Shown here: in pieces, positions 1 to 9,397 of the stretch
Layout: every line of letters begins with the position of its first letter
Position numbering within the stretch: the stretch's first letter is position 1
NCBI GenBank assembly: GCA_028293625.1
Contig: JAQGOL010000002.1
Coordinates: 62,001 to 126,000, forward strand
Length of the DNA: 64,000 nucleotides
Direction of reading: 5' to 3'
DNA from: Chthoniobacteraceae bacterium
GTDB lineage: Bacteria; Verrucomicrobiota; Verrucomicrobiia; Chthoniobacterales; Chthoniobacteraceae
Notes under the pieces: model-generated
The model's database searches: none
What the model was told of the DNA's origin: nothing
What the model saw: the letters and a program-made list of their open reading frames with translations, nothing else
Position numbers and translations under genes: made by a program

Positions 1-818
1 CTGCGCTCAGTGACGACGATTTTGAGTTTATTGAAATACGCAACATCAGTGCCAACGCCATCGACCTGACCGGGGTCAGTTTCAGTGAAGGTTTGCGGTT
101 TACGTTTCCAAGCGGGACGACGCTTGCGGCCGGCGCCCACGTGGTAGTTGTCAGGAATAGTGCGGCGTTCGGGCTTCGCTACGGGGCTGCCAATGTTGCC
201 GGACAATACCTGGGCAACCTTGAAAACAGTGGGGACACCGTGGTTTTGCTCGCGGCGTCCGGCACTGAGATTGCACGCATTCATTACAGCGATGCGTGGA
301 GCGCCGCTTCCGATGGCGCGGGCTACACATTGACCTTGCTTGATCCCGCCAATGTTCCTGCCGACTACAGCAATCCCGCTGCCTGGGGGTTGAGTGGCAG
401 CATCCACGGCTCGCCCGGCGCCGCGAACGGCCCGGTCTTTACGAGCGATTTTACGCTCTGGCAGCGAAGCCATTTTGCAGGCGCCAGCCTTGCCGACCCG
501 GAGCGTAGCGGGCCGCTGGCCGACCCGGATCACGATGGGGCATCTAATCTTCTTGAAATGTCGCTGGCAACCGACCCCCTTGATTCAAGCTCCCGGCCCC
601 TGACTTTTCTTACTCTCCCCACTTTTACTTTCACCCGTTTACGTCAAACCCTCGGTATTAACTTCAGCGTTGAAGAAAGCCCTGATTGTCGCGTATGGAC
701 GGCGGTCAATACAGCTCTTCAGATCGTCTTACAGTCAGATACCACGGAAACCGTGCATGCAACGATTCCGCAAACGAATGCTCCCGCGAGATTTTTCCGC
801 CTTCGCGTAACCAAATAA
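1..818 (+). CDS. C-terminal part of a lamin-tail-domain surface/secreted protein (5' end outside window)
   Basis: The reading frame is open from base 3, so the gene begins upstream of the window. About 271 residues are visible. The first ~100 read as a lamin tail domain (LTD): FEFIEIRNIS, then IDLTGVSFS, then FTFPSGTTLAAGAHVVVVRN, the usual strand pattern of this Ig-like fold in secreted bacterial proteins. A calcium-loop-like DPDHDGASNLLE follows near the middle of the visible part, as in thrombospondin-3-type spacers. The end, ARFFRLRVTK, is a tail common on verrucomicrobial extracellular proteins. No PEP-CTERM anchor is present. The original protein is probably a large exported enzyme or adhesin, and its catalytic part cannot be seen here. 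Confidence 0.7.
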   Translation, partial: ALSDDDFEFIEIRNISANAIDLTGVSFSEGLRFTFPSGTTLAAGAHVVVVRNSAAFGLRYGAANVAGQYLGNLENSGDTVVLLAASGTEIARIHYSDAWSAASDGAGYTLTLLDPANVPADYSNPAAWGLSGSIHGSPGAANGPVFTSDFTLWQRSHFAGASLADPERSGPLADPDHDGASNLLEMSLATDPLDSSSRPLTFLTLPTFTFTRLRQTLGINFSVEESPDCRVWTAVNTALQIVLQSDTTETVHATIPQTNAPARFFRLRVTK

Positions 819-874
819 GCGGGAGTGGCCGGTCATTGAGCACCAACGATGACCATGATGCGAAAAGGCTTTAA

Positions 875-894
875 CAGCATAGGTCCTTATGCTG
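875..894. terminator. Small hairpin between convergent genes
   Basis: CAGCATA, a 6-base loop and TATGCTG form a 7-bp stem that covers the stop codon of the minus-strand gene and lies 56 bases after the stop of the plus-strand gene. There is no clean T-run on either side, so it is only a weak candidate for a two-way terminator. Confidence 0.35.
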
Positions 895-1705
895 GTTGCC
901 GGGCGAATGCCGCCGCTTTTTCAATCAACTCATCGTCAGGCCGCTGGCCGGTGTAGAGGACAAATTGTTCCACCGCCTGGAGCACGATTACTTCTGCGCC
1001 CGAGATTGTTTGTTTGCCCAGCGCTGCCGCCATCGTAATCAACGGGGTTTGGGCCGGCAGCGCGACAACATCAAAAATAACCTGTGCGGCGCGAATAGTC
1101 GCTTCAGGAAAAGAGAGCTGATCGGCTTCAGGCGCGCCCGCCATTCCAATGGGTGTCACGTTGATGAGAAGTCCGGGCGGCTCGTCTTCTTCCGGCTCTG
1201 TCTTGAATTGGTATTGCGCAGCCAATGCCGCGCCAGCCGCTTTGTTCCTTGCAAGAACGGTTCCATTTGTAAATCCGGCATCGCGCAAGGCGCAGGCGAC
1301 GGCCTTTGCCATGCCGCCGCTGCCAAGAAGCGCGAAGCGAAGTGCCGTGGAAATACGATGGGATCGAAGTAAAGAGGCGATTGCGATATAGTCAGTATTA
1401 TAGCCTTTAAGGAAGCCATCGGAGTTGACGATTGTATTGACTGACATGATCCCATTGGCGGAAGGATCAAGTTCATCGAGGTATTCCATGCAGGCTTCCT
1501 TAAAAGGCATCGAGACCGCACAACCGCGAATGCCAAGTGCTCGAACCCCGGTGATTGCGCCGCGCAGATCGGAGGTGCTGAACGCTTTGTAGATGAAGTT
1601 CAGTCCAAGTTCCCGGTAGAGGAAATTATGGAATCGGGTTCCGAAATTGCCCGGCCTTCCCGAGAGCGAGATGCAGAGCCGGGTATCCTTGTTGATGCTG
1701 GGGGC
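887..1705 (-). CDS. Shikimate dehydrogenase-like NAD(P)-dependent oxidoreductase (HI_0607/SdhL type)
   Basis: This is a member of the AroE superfamily, but of the shikimate-dehydrogenase-like branch typified by Haemophilus HI_0607. I recognise the shared start INKDTRLCISLSGRPGNFGT, the stretch GIRGCAVSMPFKE and the ending GKQTISGAEVIVLQAVEQF. The catalytic Lys (SMPFKE), the Asn of NTIVN, the Asp of NTDYIA and the nucleotide loop GSGGMAKAV are present. The open frame could start at a TTG at 1738, but a GTG at 1705 gives MAPSINKDTR, close to the family start, and has AAGG seven bases upstream, so I chose it. It lies 23 bases downstream of the aldo/keto reductase and is probably co-transcribed. 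The branch reduces dehydroshikimate poorly, so it need not be the pathway AroE. Confidence 0.85.
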   Translation of the reverse strand, partial: APSINKDTRLCISLSGRPGNFGTRFHNFLYRELGLNFIYKAFSTSDLRGAITGVRALGIRGCAVSMPFKEACMEYLDELDPSANGIMSVNTIVNSDGFLKGYNTDYIAIASLLRSHRISTALRFALLGSGGMAKAVACALRDAGFTNGTVLARNKAAGAALAAQYQFKTEPEEDEPPGLLINVTPIGMAGAPEADQLSFPEATIRAAQVIFDVVALPAQTPLITMAAALGKQTISGAEVIVLQAVEQFVLYTGQRPDDELIEKAAAFARQPA

Positions 1706-1728
1706 CACGGAGTTACCTTGAGAAGTCT

Positions 1729-2763
1729 TTACTGGCAAGGGAAGGGGTTGCGCTCTGAAAACCCTTGCTGATGCCAGTAAGGATAAGGCGCTGGAAGAGC
1801 GCTCGCCAAATCAAGCCGCGCTACTTGTTCCGGCGTGAGGTTCCAGCCGACGGCGCCGAGGTTCTGCCGTAGTTGTTCCTCGTTGCGCGCTCCGATGATG
1901 ACGGTGGAGACAGTCGGCCGCTGGAGTAGCCAGTTTAGCGCGATTTGCGGCACGCTTTTGCCTGTTTGCGCAGCAACTTCATCCAGTGCATCAACGACTT
2001 TAAATAAATATTCATCAGCGACTTGCGGGCCCGCATCCGTTGACGCCTTCTCGTTAAGACGGCTGCTTTGCGGACGCGGCGCGCCACGTCGGATTTTACC
2101 GGTGAGCCGGCCCCAACCAAGCGGGCTCCAGACCACCGCGCCCACTTTCTGATCGACGCCAAGCGGCATCAATTCCCACTCGTAATCCCGGCTGATGAGC
2201 GAGTAATAGGCTTGATTCGCCACATAACGCGGAAGCCCGTATTTTTCCGATACCGCGAGCGACTTCATCAGATGCCATCCGGAGAAGTTCGAGCATCCGA
2301 CATAGCGGATTTTGCCCGCGCGAACAAGATCGTCGAGTGCGCCGAGCGTTTCCTCAATGGGTGTCAGTGCGTCAAAGCCGTGTAATTGAAACAGGTCGAT
2401 GTAATCGGTATCAAGGCGGCGCAGACTTGCTTCAACCGAACGGATGAGATGATGTCTGGAAGAGCCGACATCATTAGGTCCGTCGCCCGCGCGAAAAGTT
2501 GCTTTGGTTGAAATGAGGACGGTGTCACGGCGTCCCTTGAGGGCTTTGCCAAGGATTTCCTCGGCTAGTCCACTTGAGTAGATATCCGCGGAGTCGAACA
2601 TATTGAGCCCCGCTTCAAGGCAGATGTCGATCAGGCGGGTAGCTTCCTCCACGCCGCTGTTTCCCCAGGAACGAAATAGATCGCCGCTGCCGCCGAATGT
2701 GCCGGTTCCGAGGCTGAGGACGGAAACCTTCAAGCCTGCGCCGCCAAGTTGTCTGTATTCCAT
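1729..2763 (-). CDS. Aldo/keto reductase
   Basis: The 344-residue protein has the normal length and start (MEYRQLGGAGLKVSVLSLGT) of the AKR superfamily. The catalytic tetrad is visible: Asp in FDSADIY, Tyr in the same motif, Lys in ISTKA and His in LFQLHGFD. The C-terminal NADPH site reads TVIIGARNEEQLRQNLGA. It resembles the YajO/YghZ-type oxidoreductases acting on small carbonyl or sugar substrates; the substrate cannot be deduced. It is the first gene of a probable two-gene unit with the shikimate-dehydrogenase-like gene. Confidence 0.9.
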   Translation of the reverse strand: MEYRQLGGAGLKVSVLSLGTGTFGGSGDLFRSWGNSGVEEATRLIDICLEAGLNMFDSADIYSSGLAEEILGKALKGRRDTVLISTKATFRAGDGPNDVGSSRHHLIRSVEASLRRLDTDYIDLFQLHGFDALTPIEETLGALDDLVRAGKIRYVGCSNFSGWHLMKSLAVSEKYGLPRYVANQAYYSLISRDYEWELMPLGVDQKVGAVVWSPLGWGRLTGKIRRGAPRPQSSRLNEKASTDAGPQVADEYLFKVVDALDEVAAQTGKSVPQIALNWLLQRPTVSTVIIGARNEEQLRQNLGAVGWNLTPEQVARLDLASALPAPYPYWHQQGFSERNPFPCQ

Positions 2764-3174
2764 AATGATATTGGTAGAACGGCGTATGAGAAGAGCCGCC
2801 TCTTGTATTCGTAAGCGTCCATGGTCCCGGATGAAAAGAATGAAAGCGGGATCGCGGACGGCGCCGGGCCGAAACGGGTTGATTTACCGCACGCTGTCCA
2901 GGGAAGGAAGTGTGTTTAACAAAATGGGGAAAATCTCTGGAAGCCAGGCGGGGCTTTGCTCAAAGCAAAAGAGGCGGTCCATTCTGATAAACAATTTGTC
3001 TTCTAGATGCTATAGCGCTTTTTTCAATGATCTAAATCATCTGCATCAAAGCAATCGGACTGACGCAAATTTTTCTCTGATTGGGATTTTTATCGGATGA
3101 CTTTTTTTCGAAGGCTCTTAGATTCCCCGCGCCACTCCCCGGTTCCCTCAAACGAAACTCTTCCTCCTTGAATC
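2764..3174. other. Intergenic region between divergent genes
   Basis: This 411-base stretch separates the aldo/keto reductase (minus) from the giant repeat gene (plus). No ORF looks real. The last ~180 bases are much richer in A/T than the surroundings and should hold the promoter of the large gene. A short GCTTTG-ct-CAAAGC hairpin followed by AAAAG lies near 2955. No clear -35/-10 pair or ribosome site was found. Confidence 0.5.
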
Positions 3175-6100
3175 ATGCGTTTTTCCCTTAATCCTCCCGT
3201 TCTGAGCACCTCCATCGCAGCTTTTCTGGGCCTCGCCTTGCTGGGGGTGCGCGCGCAGGCGCAATCCAATGGTGTTTTCTCAAACTCCGGAGCGCTCGGC
3301 TTCGGAGATGAGACGGCCAATGTCGGTTTGAACCCGGCAAAGACTTATCTTGAAGCGATCGATCTTGGTGATACGACGGATAGCACCGTGAATGGCGTGC
3401 CTTTCACCGGCTCGGGTGCCGCGGCCGCACCTTCGGGAACAGGCTGGGCGATTACCGGGACGCTCAATCTTTTTGGAGGCGGCGGGACAATTCCCGGGGG
3501 TGAAGTTGGAGCATTGACCAACAAATTTATTTATGGGGGCCTTCCGGCGACGTTGACCCTCAGCGACCTGACGGTTGGTCAAACCTACGTCGTGACTTTA
3601 TACAACCGCTCCTGGGACAGCGCCGGGTTGCGTGTGCAAAATATCACGGCTTCTGGCGCATCGGTCGGATCGACGGTGTTTGATGAAGACACGGGAGCCT
3701 CCGGGCAGGGGAACCTGAATCTGCTGCGGTATACTTTCCAGGCGGGTTCATCAACGCAGAGCTTGGCAATCGCGCCTCAGTTGGTGGGGAATACGATGCA
3801 TCTTTACGGGTTTAGCACCGAGCAGACGTTCAATAATACTCTGATCAGCGGCACGACCTGGAGCAATGCAACGTGGTCGCTCGGGCAGCCTGACGGCGTC
3901 GGTTCAAACGCATCGTTTGGGCCGGCGGCAGCGCCTACGACCTTTAATCTTGAAAGCGCCCGCACGTTGGGTCATCTGCAGTTTGATGGCACCAACGCAT
4001 GGACGCTTTCCGGCGTTGATCCGCTGACGCTCCAGGCCGATGTGGGAGGCGTTTCTGTTTTGAGCACGCTTGCCGGCGCGCATTCCATTTCTGCGCCGAT
4101 TGTGTTGAACAGCGATGCTGTAAAACTTGGCGCGGGAAGCCTTTCTTTAAACGGAACCATTTCCGGAGCAAATGCGCTCAATGTCAGCGCCGGGACGCTT
4201 ACTCTAGGAGCGGCCAACAGCTACAGTGGCGGCACTACCGTAAATAACGGGGCAACGCTTCAACTTGGCGTGGCGGGCGCGCTGGGAGCCACGACCGGCA
4301 ATCTTACCGTGAATGGATCAGGCTTGGTGAACCTGAACGGAAACACGCACAGCGTGGGAAACCTAAGCGGCACCGGGACTATTTCCAATAATGCAAGCGG
4401 CACAAATGTCACTCTGACGATTGGGACGGGCAGTGTCACAGATGCCACTTTTGGCGGCACGATTGCCGATCACACGACTGGAACCGGCACGGTGGCACTG
4501 ACAAAAGTTGATGCTTCTACCGCCACGCTCTCCGGCGCAAACAGCTACAGCGGGCTGACGACAATTACCGCGGGAAAACTTCAGCTCGACGGCGCCGCCG
4601 CAGCGGGAACGCTCTCTACCAGCGGGATCAACATTGACGCCGCGGGCGCCCTGGGATTTACAGCCGGCGCTGGCAGCACATTGTCACTGAAGGCAGGTTC
4701 AACATTAAGTCTTGGAGGCGGCACGATTGTGATGGATGTCGGTGATGTGGCGGCGAGCGACAAAATTTCCGCCAGCACGCTCGCGCTTACAGCCAACAGC
4801 GCTTTTGTATTCCGCCCGATTTCAGCTTTGGACATCGGTTCGACCTATACATTGGCCAGCTACAATACGCTGACTAATCCTAACAATTTCAGCGCTACGG
4901 GAAGCGTGATCGGGCGGCTCACCATCACCCCGGTCATCGGCGCCAATGCAATTACCATGGTGCCGAGTCTCGATAGCGGCATCTGGAATAATCCGACCGG
5001 CGGCACCTGGAGCGACGGCCCATGGAGTAACTACACGCCTACCGCGGCGGGCGACTCGGCGCTGTTTGGAAGCGCGCTCGCCGCAAACGGAACCGTGAGC
5101 ATCGATTCCGCGCGTAGCGTTGGGTATCTTACTTTTAACAACGGCACGGCCTCTTACACATTGGGCACCGCCGGAAGCAGCAACCTGACGATCGATAACG
5201 GCGACAACCGGGGAATTATTGATGTCAACGCCGGCACGCATACGATTCTGGAGAATGTTGCGCTGGCATCGAATCTGTCGGTCACAGCTGATCAGGGAGC
5301 TTCCCTGACCATGAGAGGAGTGATCAGCGGTGCAAAGGGAGTAAGCAAGTTCGGACAAGGCACGTTGATTCTTACCAACGCCCATACTTACAGTGGCGGC
5401 ACCACCATTCTCGGAGGAACCTTGCAGCTTGGAAACGGAGTGGCCAATGGCTCGGTAACGGGCGGTATCCTTAACAACGCCGCTCTCACATTCAACAATG
5501 CCAATGCACAGACCGCCCCCAATGCCATCAGCGGCACAGGCAGCGTGCTGAAACTCGGCGCTGGCACTCTGATATTGTCCGGGGCGAGCACCTTTACCGG
5601 TGGCCTGACCATCTCGGCCGGCATGGTCGATGTGGGTGGCGACACGGCGTTGGGCTCGGTTACCGGCCCAATTCTTAACAACAGCACTTTGCGATTCAGC
5701 CGGACCGGCGTGACGACGATCAACAGTGTTGTTAATGGAACGGGCAATACCATCATCGCGGGCGGGGCTTCACAAACCCTGGCAGCGGGCGCATCCATTA
5801 ATACTCCACGTCTGACGATCGGAGATTACTCGCAAGGATACCTTTACTTCTCCTCGCCGAACCAGCTCAACGGAACTACAGGCGTATTGCTTACGATCGG
5901 TGCGCATGCTGCCAACAGCCGGATCAACCTCAACGGATTCAGCCAGACTATTTCCGGCCTGATCGGCGCGGGCATCGTGCAGAGCGCCGAGGGTGGCACT
6001 GTTGCACCCGCGACGCTGACTATCAATGTGCCGGGCACCAACAGCTATAGCTGGACCGGCTTGATTCGCAATCAGGCACTGAGCGGGCCGCTTAGCTTGA

Positions 6101-9100
6101 CCAAAACCGGCACTGGCGAACAGGTGATGAACTTTGCCATCACTGATCCCAATTACACCGGCGCGACGACGGTAAACCAAGGGCGGCTTGTATTTGGCAG
6201 CACGCTTGCGGCGCCGATCTGGAACACCTCGGGAATCAGCGTCGATGCGGGAGCAGAAGTAGGATTGACCGGGGCGGGCACGGGTGTGGTGAGCTGGTCG
6301 GAAGGCGTTGTGATTTCAGGCGCCGGCGGCTTAACCAGGACGGGTGCTGATAATAACACGGTTACCATTACCAATAGGAATAACTCGTTTACCGGCGCCA
6401 CGAAACTTAGCGGCACCGGTATACTTTCAGTGAATTCACTGGCGAATATCGGGAACAACAGTGCGATTGGCAAAGGCACGGCTGTTGCCAATGCGGCATC
6501 GCTGATCCTTGATGGCGGCAAGCTGCGTTACACGGGAGCGGCGGCCAGTTCGGATCGTCTTTTTACCCTGACCCAAAATGGCGGCACGCTTGATGCCTCC
6601 GGCAGCGCGGCGCTCAATCTGACCAACAGCGGGGCCGTGGCGACCAGTGGCACCGGGGCGCGGAATCTGATTCTGACCGGAACCAATGTTGGAAACAACA
6701 CACTGGCGGCGGCGCTCACTGACGGCGCAGGCGGAGGGACTTCGTTAACGAAGAACCAGGACGGAACCTGGGTGTTAACCGGCGCGAGCAGCTATACGGG
6801 TGCCACTTCAATCAATGCCGGGCGTTTGCAGCTTAATGGAAATGCCGCGGCGAGCCCGCTGACCACAGTAAATCTCTCGGTCAACAGCGGGGGAACTCTC
6901 GGGTTTACTTCGGGAACAGGTGGCACCCTTACTTTGGCCAACACCCTGACGCTAAATGGCGGCACGACGGTGATTGACCTGGGGACGGCAACGGGCAGTG
7001 ACCAGATCACAGCCGGCACGCTTGTCATTGCGGCTGATAGTGTGCTGAGATTCAACCAGATCGCGATCTACGATTTCGGCTCCACTTACACGCTTGCTTC
7101 CTACAATACGTTAACCAATCCGGGGAACTTTAAGGTGACTGGCTTTGCCGCCGGCCGCCTCGCGCTTAATCCGGTGGTTGGCGCAAAAGCGATCACGCTC
7201 ACGCCGACCTTGGATAACGCGGTATGGAATAATTCGGGTGGCGGCGCCTGGAGCAGTGGCCCGTGGGTAAACTACACGCCCAATGCGGTGGGAGATGCGG
7301 CGCTTTTCGGGCCTGCATTAACTTCATCAGCCGTTGTGGTGGTCGATTCGCCCAAAACCGCCGGTTATCTGACCTTCAATAACAGCACGGCTTCCTATAC
7401 TATCGGAACACAGGGCAGCGCGAATCTAACACTTGCCAATACCGGCACGGCGGCCGCGCAGATCACCGTGACTGCTGGTACCCATACGATTGCTGAAGAT
7501 GTCACCCTGGCGAGTGACCTTGTTATTTTCAGCAATGCATCGACGGCGCTTAATCTAAACGGCGCGCTGGTCGGGCCGGCGAATTCGGTGACCAAGAGTG
7601 GCGGTGGAACTGTGACGCTCAACGGCACAAACAACTTCGGCACCGGTGTTGGGGCCGGATTTAATATCAACCAAGGGACCGTGGTGCTTGGGAGCGCAGC
7701 GGCATTGGCGGCTGACACGCGCGTCGCGGTCAATGGCGGCACGCTTGATCTCAATTCCAATGATACAACGATCGGCCATCTGAGCGGCAGTGGCGGCGTC
7801 GTCACGGATCGTTCGACCGCGGGTGGAACCACTACCCTGACGATTGCGCAGGCTGGCAACTCCACCTTCACGGGAGCTCTTTCCGATGGCAGCGCCCGCA
7901 CACTCGCCGTGGTGAAAAGCGGGGTCGGAAGCCTCACACTAAACGGAGCCAATACGTTTAGCGGCGGATTGACCATTTCCGAAGGCAGCCTGATTGCTGC
8001 AAACGGGACGGGCATTGCCGTTCCAGGGAGTGTCACGCTCGGCACCGGCATCGGTTCCGCCTGGCTGATCAGTGGCGCCTCAGCCCAACAGTACGGTGCT
8101 GATACAGTCGTGACATTTAATAACGGCGGCCTGGATGCGAAGCTTGAACTACGCGGCACCACCCAGACACTTGCCGGTGTTGATTCCTCCACAAACCAAA
8201 ATCTCTCAATCATCCAGAATGACGAAGCGACGTCACCCGGATATACGAGCGCACCTGGCAGTGCGACGTTGGTTCTTAACACGGCCACGGATCACAGTTT
8301 CTACGGGATTATCCGCAATCAGGACGGTGGCGCGCTGGGAATCACGAAGGAAGGGGTCGGCACGCAGGAACTCATCGCCCATTCCACTATCCAGGGATTC
8401 ACTTACAGCGGACCGACCATTATCAATAAGGGAGAGCTCATTTTAAATCTCTCAGGGGCGCCTTCCCCCGGCTTTGCCTCCGACATCACTGTCAACGCCG
8501 GCGGCACGCTTGGCCTTGACGGAAACTGGACACTGAGCCGCCCGGTAAACGGAGCCGGCGATGTGATCAAACAGGGATTTAATACGGTAACCGTTTCCGG
8601 AGCCCTCAATCACACGGGCAATACAACGATCGCCGCCGGCAGCCTGATACTGACCGGTTCGCTCTCCGGTTCACCCAGCATCGACGTGCAGAACGGCGCG
8701 ATCCTGGATGTGTCAGGCGTTGCCAGTGGGTTTAAGGTCGGCGCGGCGCAGACATTGAAAGGAAATGGCACCGTTTTGGGAGCCGTTGCTGTGAACGGAA
8801 AACTCGCGCCCGGCAACGGCATTGGAACGCTCACCACCGATGCATTGGCTTTCGGCACGGCCAGCGTGCTTGCCTTGGAAATCAATACAGGCGCCGTCAC
8901 CGGCTTGCTTGGCGCGTCGGATCTTGTCTCGGTCAATGGCAGTTTCTCCCTTGCGTCCGGAGCAGGCGGTTCATCCACGCTCAGCCTTACTGATCTTGGC
9001 GGCAATGTGCATGTCGCAAACAACACTCAGTTCACGCTGGTCACTTACAGCGGTGGATGGAACGGCGGCCTCTTTAATGTGGACGGCAACGTGATCCCCG

Positions 9101-9267
9101 ATGGCGGTTTGTTTACGTTCGGCGCCAATCAGTTCCAGCTCGATTATGACGCGGGCGGCTCAAACGTCGTGCTGACTGCCGTGCCGGAGCCGACGACGGC
9201 AGCCGCGCTTCTGGCAGGGCTCGGCACGCTGCTCGGCCTGCGCCGCCGCAGGAACCCGGCGCTTTAA
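3175..9267 (+). CDS. Giant autotransporter-type beta-strand-repeat protein with PEP-CTERM sorting signal
   Basis: This is a 2,030-residue exported protein. A signal peptide (hydrophobic residues ~10-30, ending ARAQAQS-like) is followed by a very Gly/Ser/Thr/Asn-rich body. At least nine copies of the passenger repeat seen in autotransporter-associated families occur, e.g. ANSYSGGTTVNNGATLQLG, ASTFTGGLTISAG, ASSYTGATSINAGRLQLNG and ANTFSGGLTISEGSL. Two long modules (around nt 4800-5200 and 7050-7440) are clear duplicates, both containing GSTYTLASYNTLTNP and WNN...GPW.NYTP. The C-terminus is not an autotransporter barrel but VPEPTTAAALLAG, a hydrophobic stretch and LRRRRNP, a PEP-CTERM signal for exosortase processing. 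A surface or biofilm-matrix fibre is likely. No exosortase gene lies in the window. Confidence 0.93.
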   Translation: MRFSLNPPVLSTSIAAFLGLALLGVRAQAQSNGVFSNSGALGFGDETANVGLNPAKTYLEAIDLGDTTDSTVNGVPFTGSGAAAAPSGTGWAITGTLNLFGGGGTIPGGEVGALTNKFIYGGLPATLTLSDLTVGQTYVVTLYNRSWDSAGLRVQNITASGASVGSTVFDEDTGASGQGNLNLLRYTFQAGSSTQSLAIAPQLVGNTMHLYGFSTEQTFNNTLISGTTWSNATWSLGQPDGVGSNASFGPAAAPTTFNLESARTLGHLQFDGTNAWTLSGVDPLTLQADVGGVSVLSTLAGAHSISAPIVLNSDAVKLGAGSLSLNGTISGANALNVSAGTLTLGAANSYSGGTTVNNGATLQLGVAGALGATTGNLTVNGSGLVNLNGNTHSVGNLSGTGTISNNASGTNVTLTIGTGSVTDATFGGTIADHTTGTGTVALTKVDASTATLSGANSYSGLTTITAGKLQLDGAAAAGTLSTSGINIDAAGALGFTAGAGSTLSLKAGSTLSLGGGTIVMDVGDVAASDKISASTLALTANSAFVFRPISALDIGSTYTLASYNTLTNPNNFSATGSVIGRLTITPVIGANAITMVPSLDSGIWNNPTGGTWSDGPWSNYTPTAAGDSALFGSALAANGTVSIDSARSVGYLTFNNGTASYTLGTAGSSNLTIDNGDNRGIIDVNAGTHTILENVALASNLSVTADQGASLTMRGVISGAKGVSKFGQGTLILTNAHTYSGGTTILGGTLQLGNGVANGSVTGGILNNAALTFNNANAQTAPNAISGTGSVLKLGAGTLILSGASTFTGGLTISAGMVDVGGDTALGSVTGPILNNSTLRFSRTGVTTINSVVNGTGNTIIAGGASQTLAAGASINTPRLTIGDYSQGYLYFSSPNQLNGTTGVLLTIGAHAANSRINLNGFSQTISGLIGAGIVQSAEGGTVAPATLTINVPGTNSYSWTGLIRNQALSGPLSLTKTGTGEQVMNFAITDPNYTGATTVNQGRLVFGSTLAAPIWNTSGISVDAGAEVGLTGAGTGVVSWSEGVVISGAGGLTRTGADNNTVTITNRNNSFTGATKLSGTGILSVNSLANIGNNSAIGKGTAVANAASLILDGGKLRYTGAAASSDRLFTLTQNGGTLDASGSAALNLTNSGAVATSGTGARNLILTGTNVGNNTLAAALTDGAGGGTSLTKNQDGTWVLTGASSYTGATSINAGRLQLNGNAAASPLTTVNLSVNSGGTLGFTSGTGGTLTLANTLTLNGGTTVIDLGTATGSDQITAGTLVIAADSVLRFNQIAIYDFGSTYTLASYNTLTNPGNFKVTGFAAGRLALNPVVGAKAITLTPTLDNAVWNNSGGGAWSSGPWVNYTPNAVGDAALFGPALTSSAVVVVDSPKTAGYLTFNNSTASYTIGTQGSANLTLANTGTAAAQITVTAGTHTIAEDVTLASDLVIFSNASTALNLNGALVGPANSVTKSGGGTVTLNGTNNFGTGVGAGFNINQGTVVLGSAAALAADTRVAVNGGTLDLNSNDTTIGHLSGSGGVVTDRSTAGGTTTLTIAQAGNSTFTGALSDGSARTLAVVKSGVGSLTLNGANTFSGGLTISEGSLIAANGTGIAVPGSVTLGTGIGSAWLISGASAQQYGADTVVTFNNGGLDAKLELRGTTQTLAGVDSSTNQNLSIIQNDEATSPGYTSAPGSATLVLNTATDHSFYGIIRNQDGGALGITKEGVGTQELIAHSTIQGFTYSGPTIINKGELILNLSGAPSPGFASDITVNAGGTLGLDGNWTLSRPVNGAGDVIKQGFNTVTVSGALNHTGNTTIAAGSLILTGSLSGSPSIDVQNGAILDVSGVASGFKVGAAQTLKGNGTVLGAVAVNGKLAPGNGIGTLTTDALAFGTASVLALEINTGAVTGLLGASDLVSVNGSFSLASGAGGSSTLSLTDLGGNVHVANNTQFTLVTYSGGWNGGLFNVDGNVIPDGGLFTFGANQFQLDYDAGGSNVVLTAVPEPTTAAALLAGLGTLLGLRRRRNPAL

Positions 9268-9397
9268 ATCGATCAAGCGCAGGAGTTCTTCTCTAATGAA
9301 GGGGTAAGACGTTGGTGATGACTGGCAATTGGTTCTCGGCTATTCGATATAAGCAGTGCGGAAATCCCCGTCCGCCCGAGACAATTCCCATTTTTTC

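Noticed and set aside
7395-8288. 297-codon open frame on the minus strand (and similar ones at 4822-6521 and 8610-9026)
   Set aside because: Mirror frames of the repetitive Gly/Thr-rich giant gene; their Pro/Val/Ala-rich text repeats only because the gene repeats.
3175-9267. Classical autotransporter with C-terminal barrel
   Set aside because: The C-terminus is a PEP-CTERM signal; no barrel strands or terminal aromatic residue are seen.
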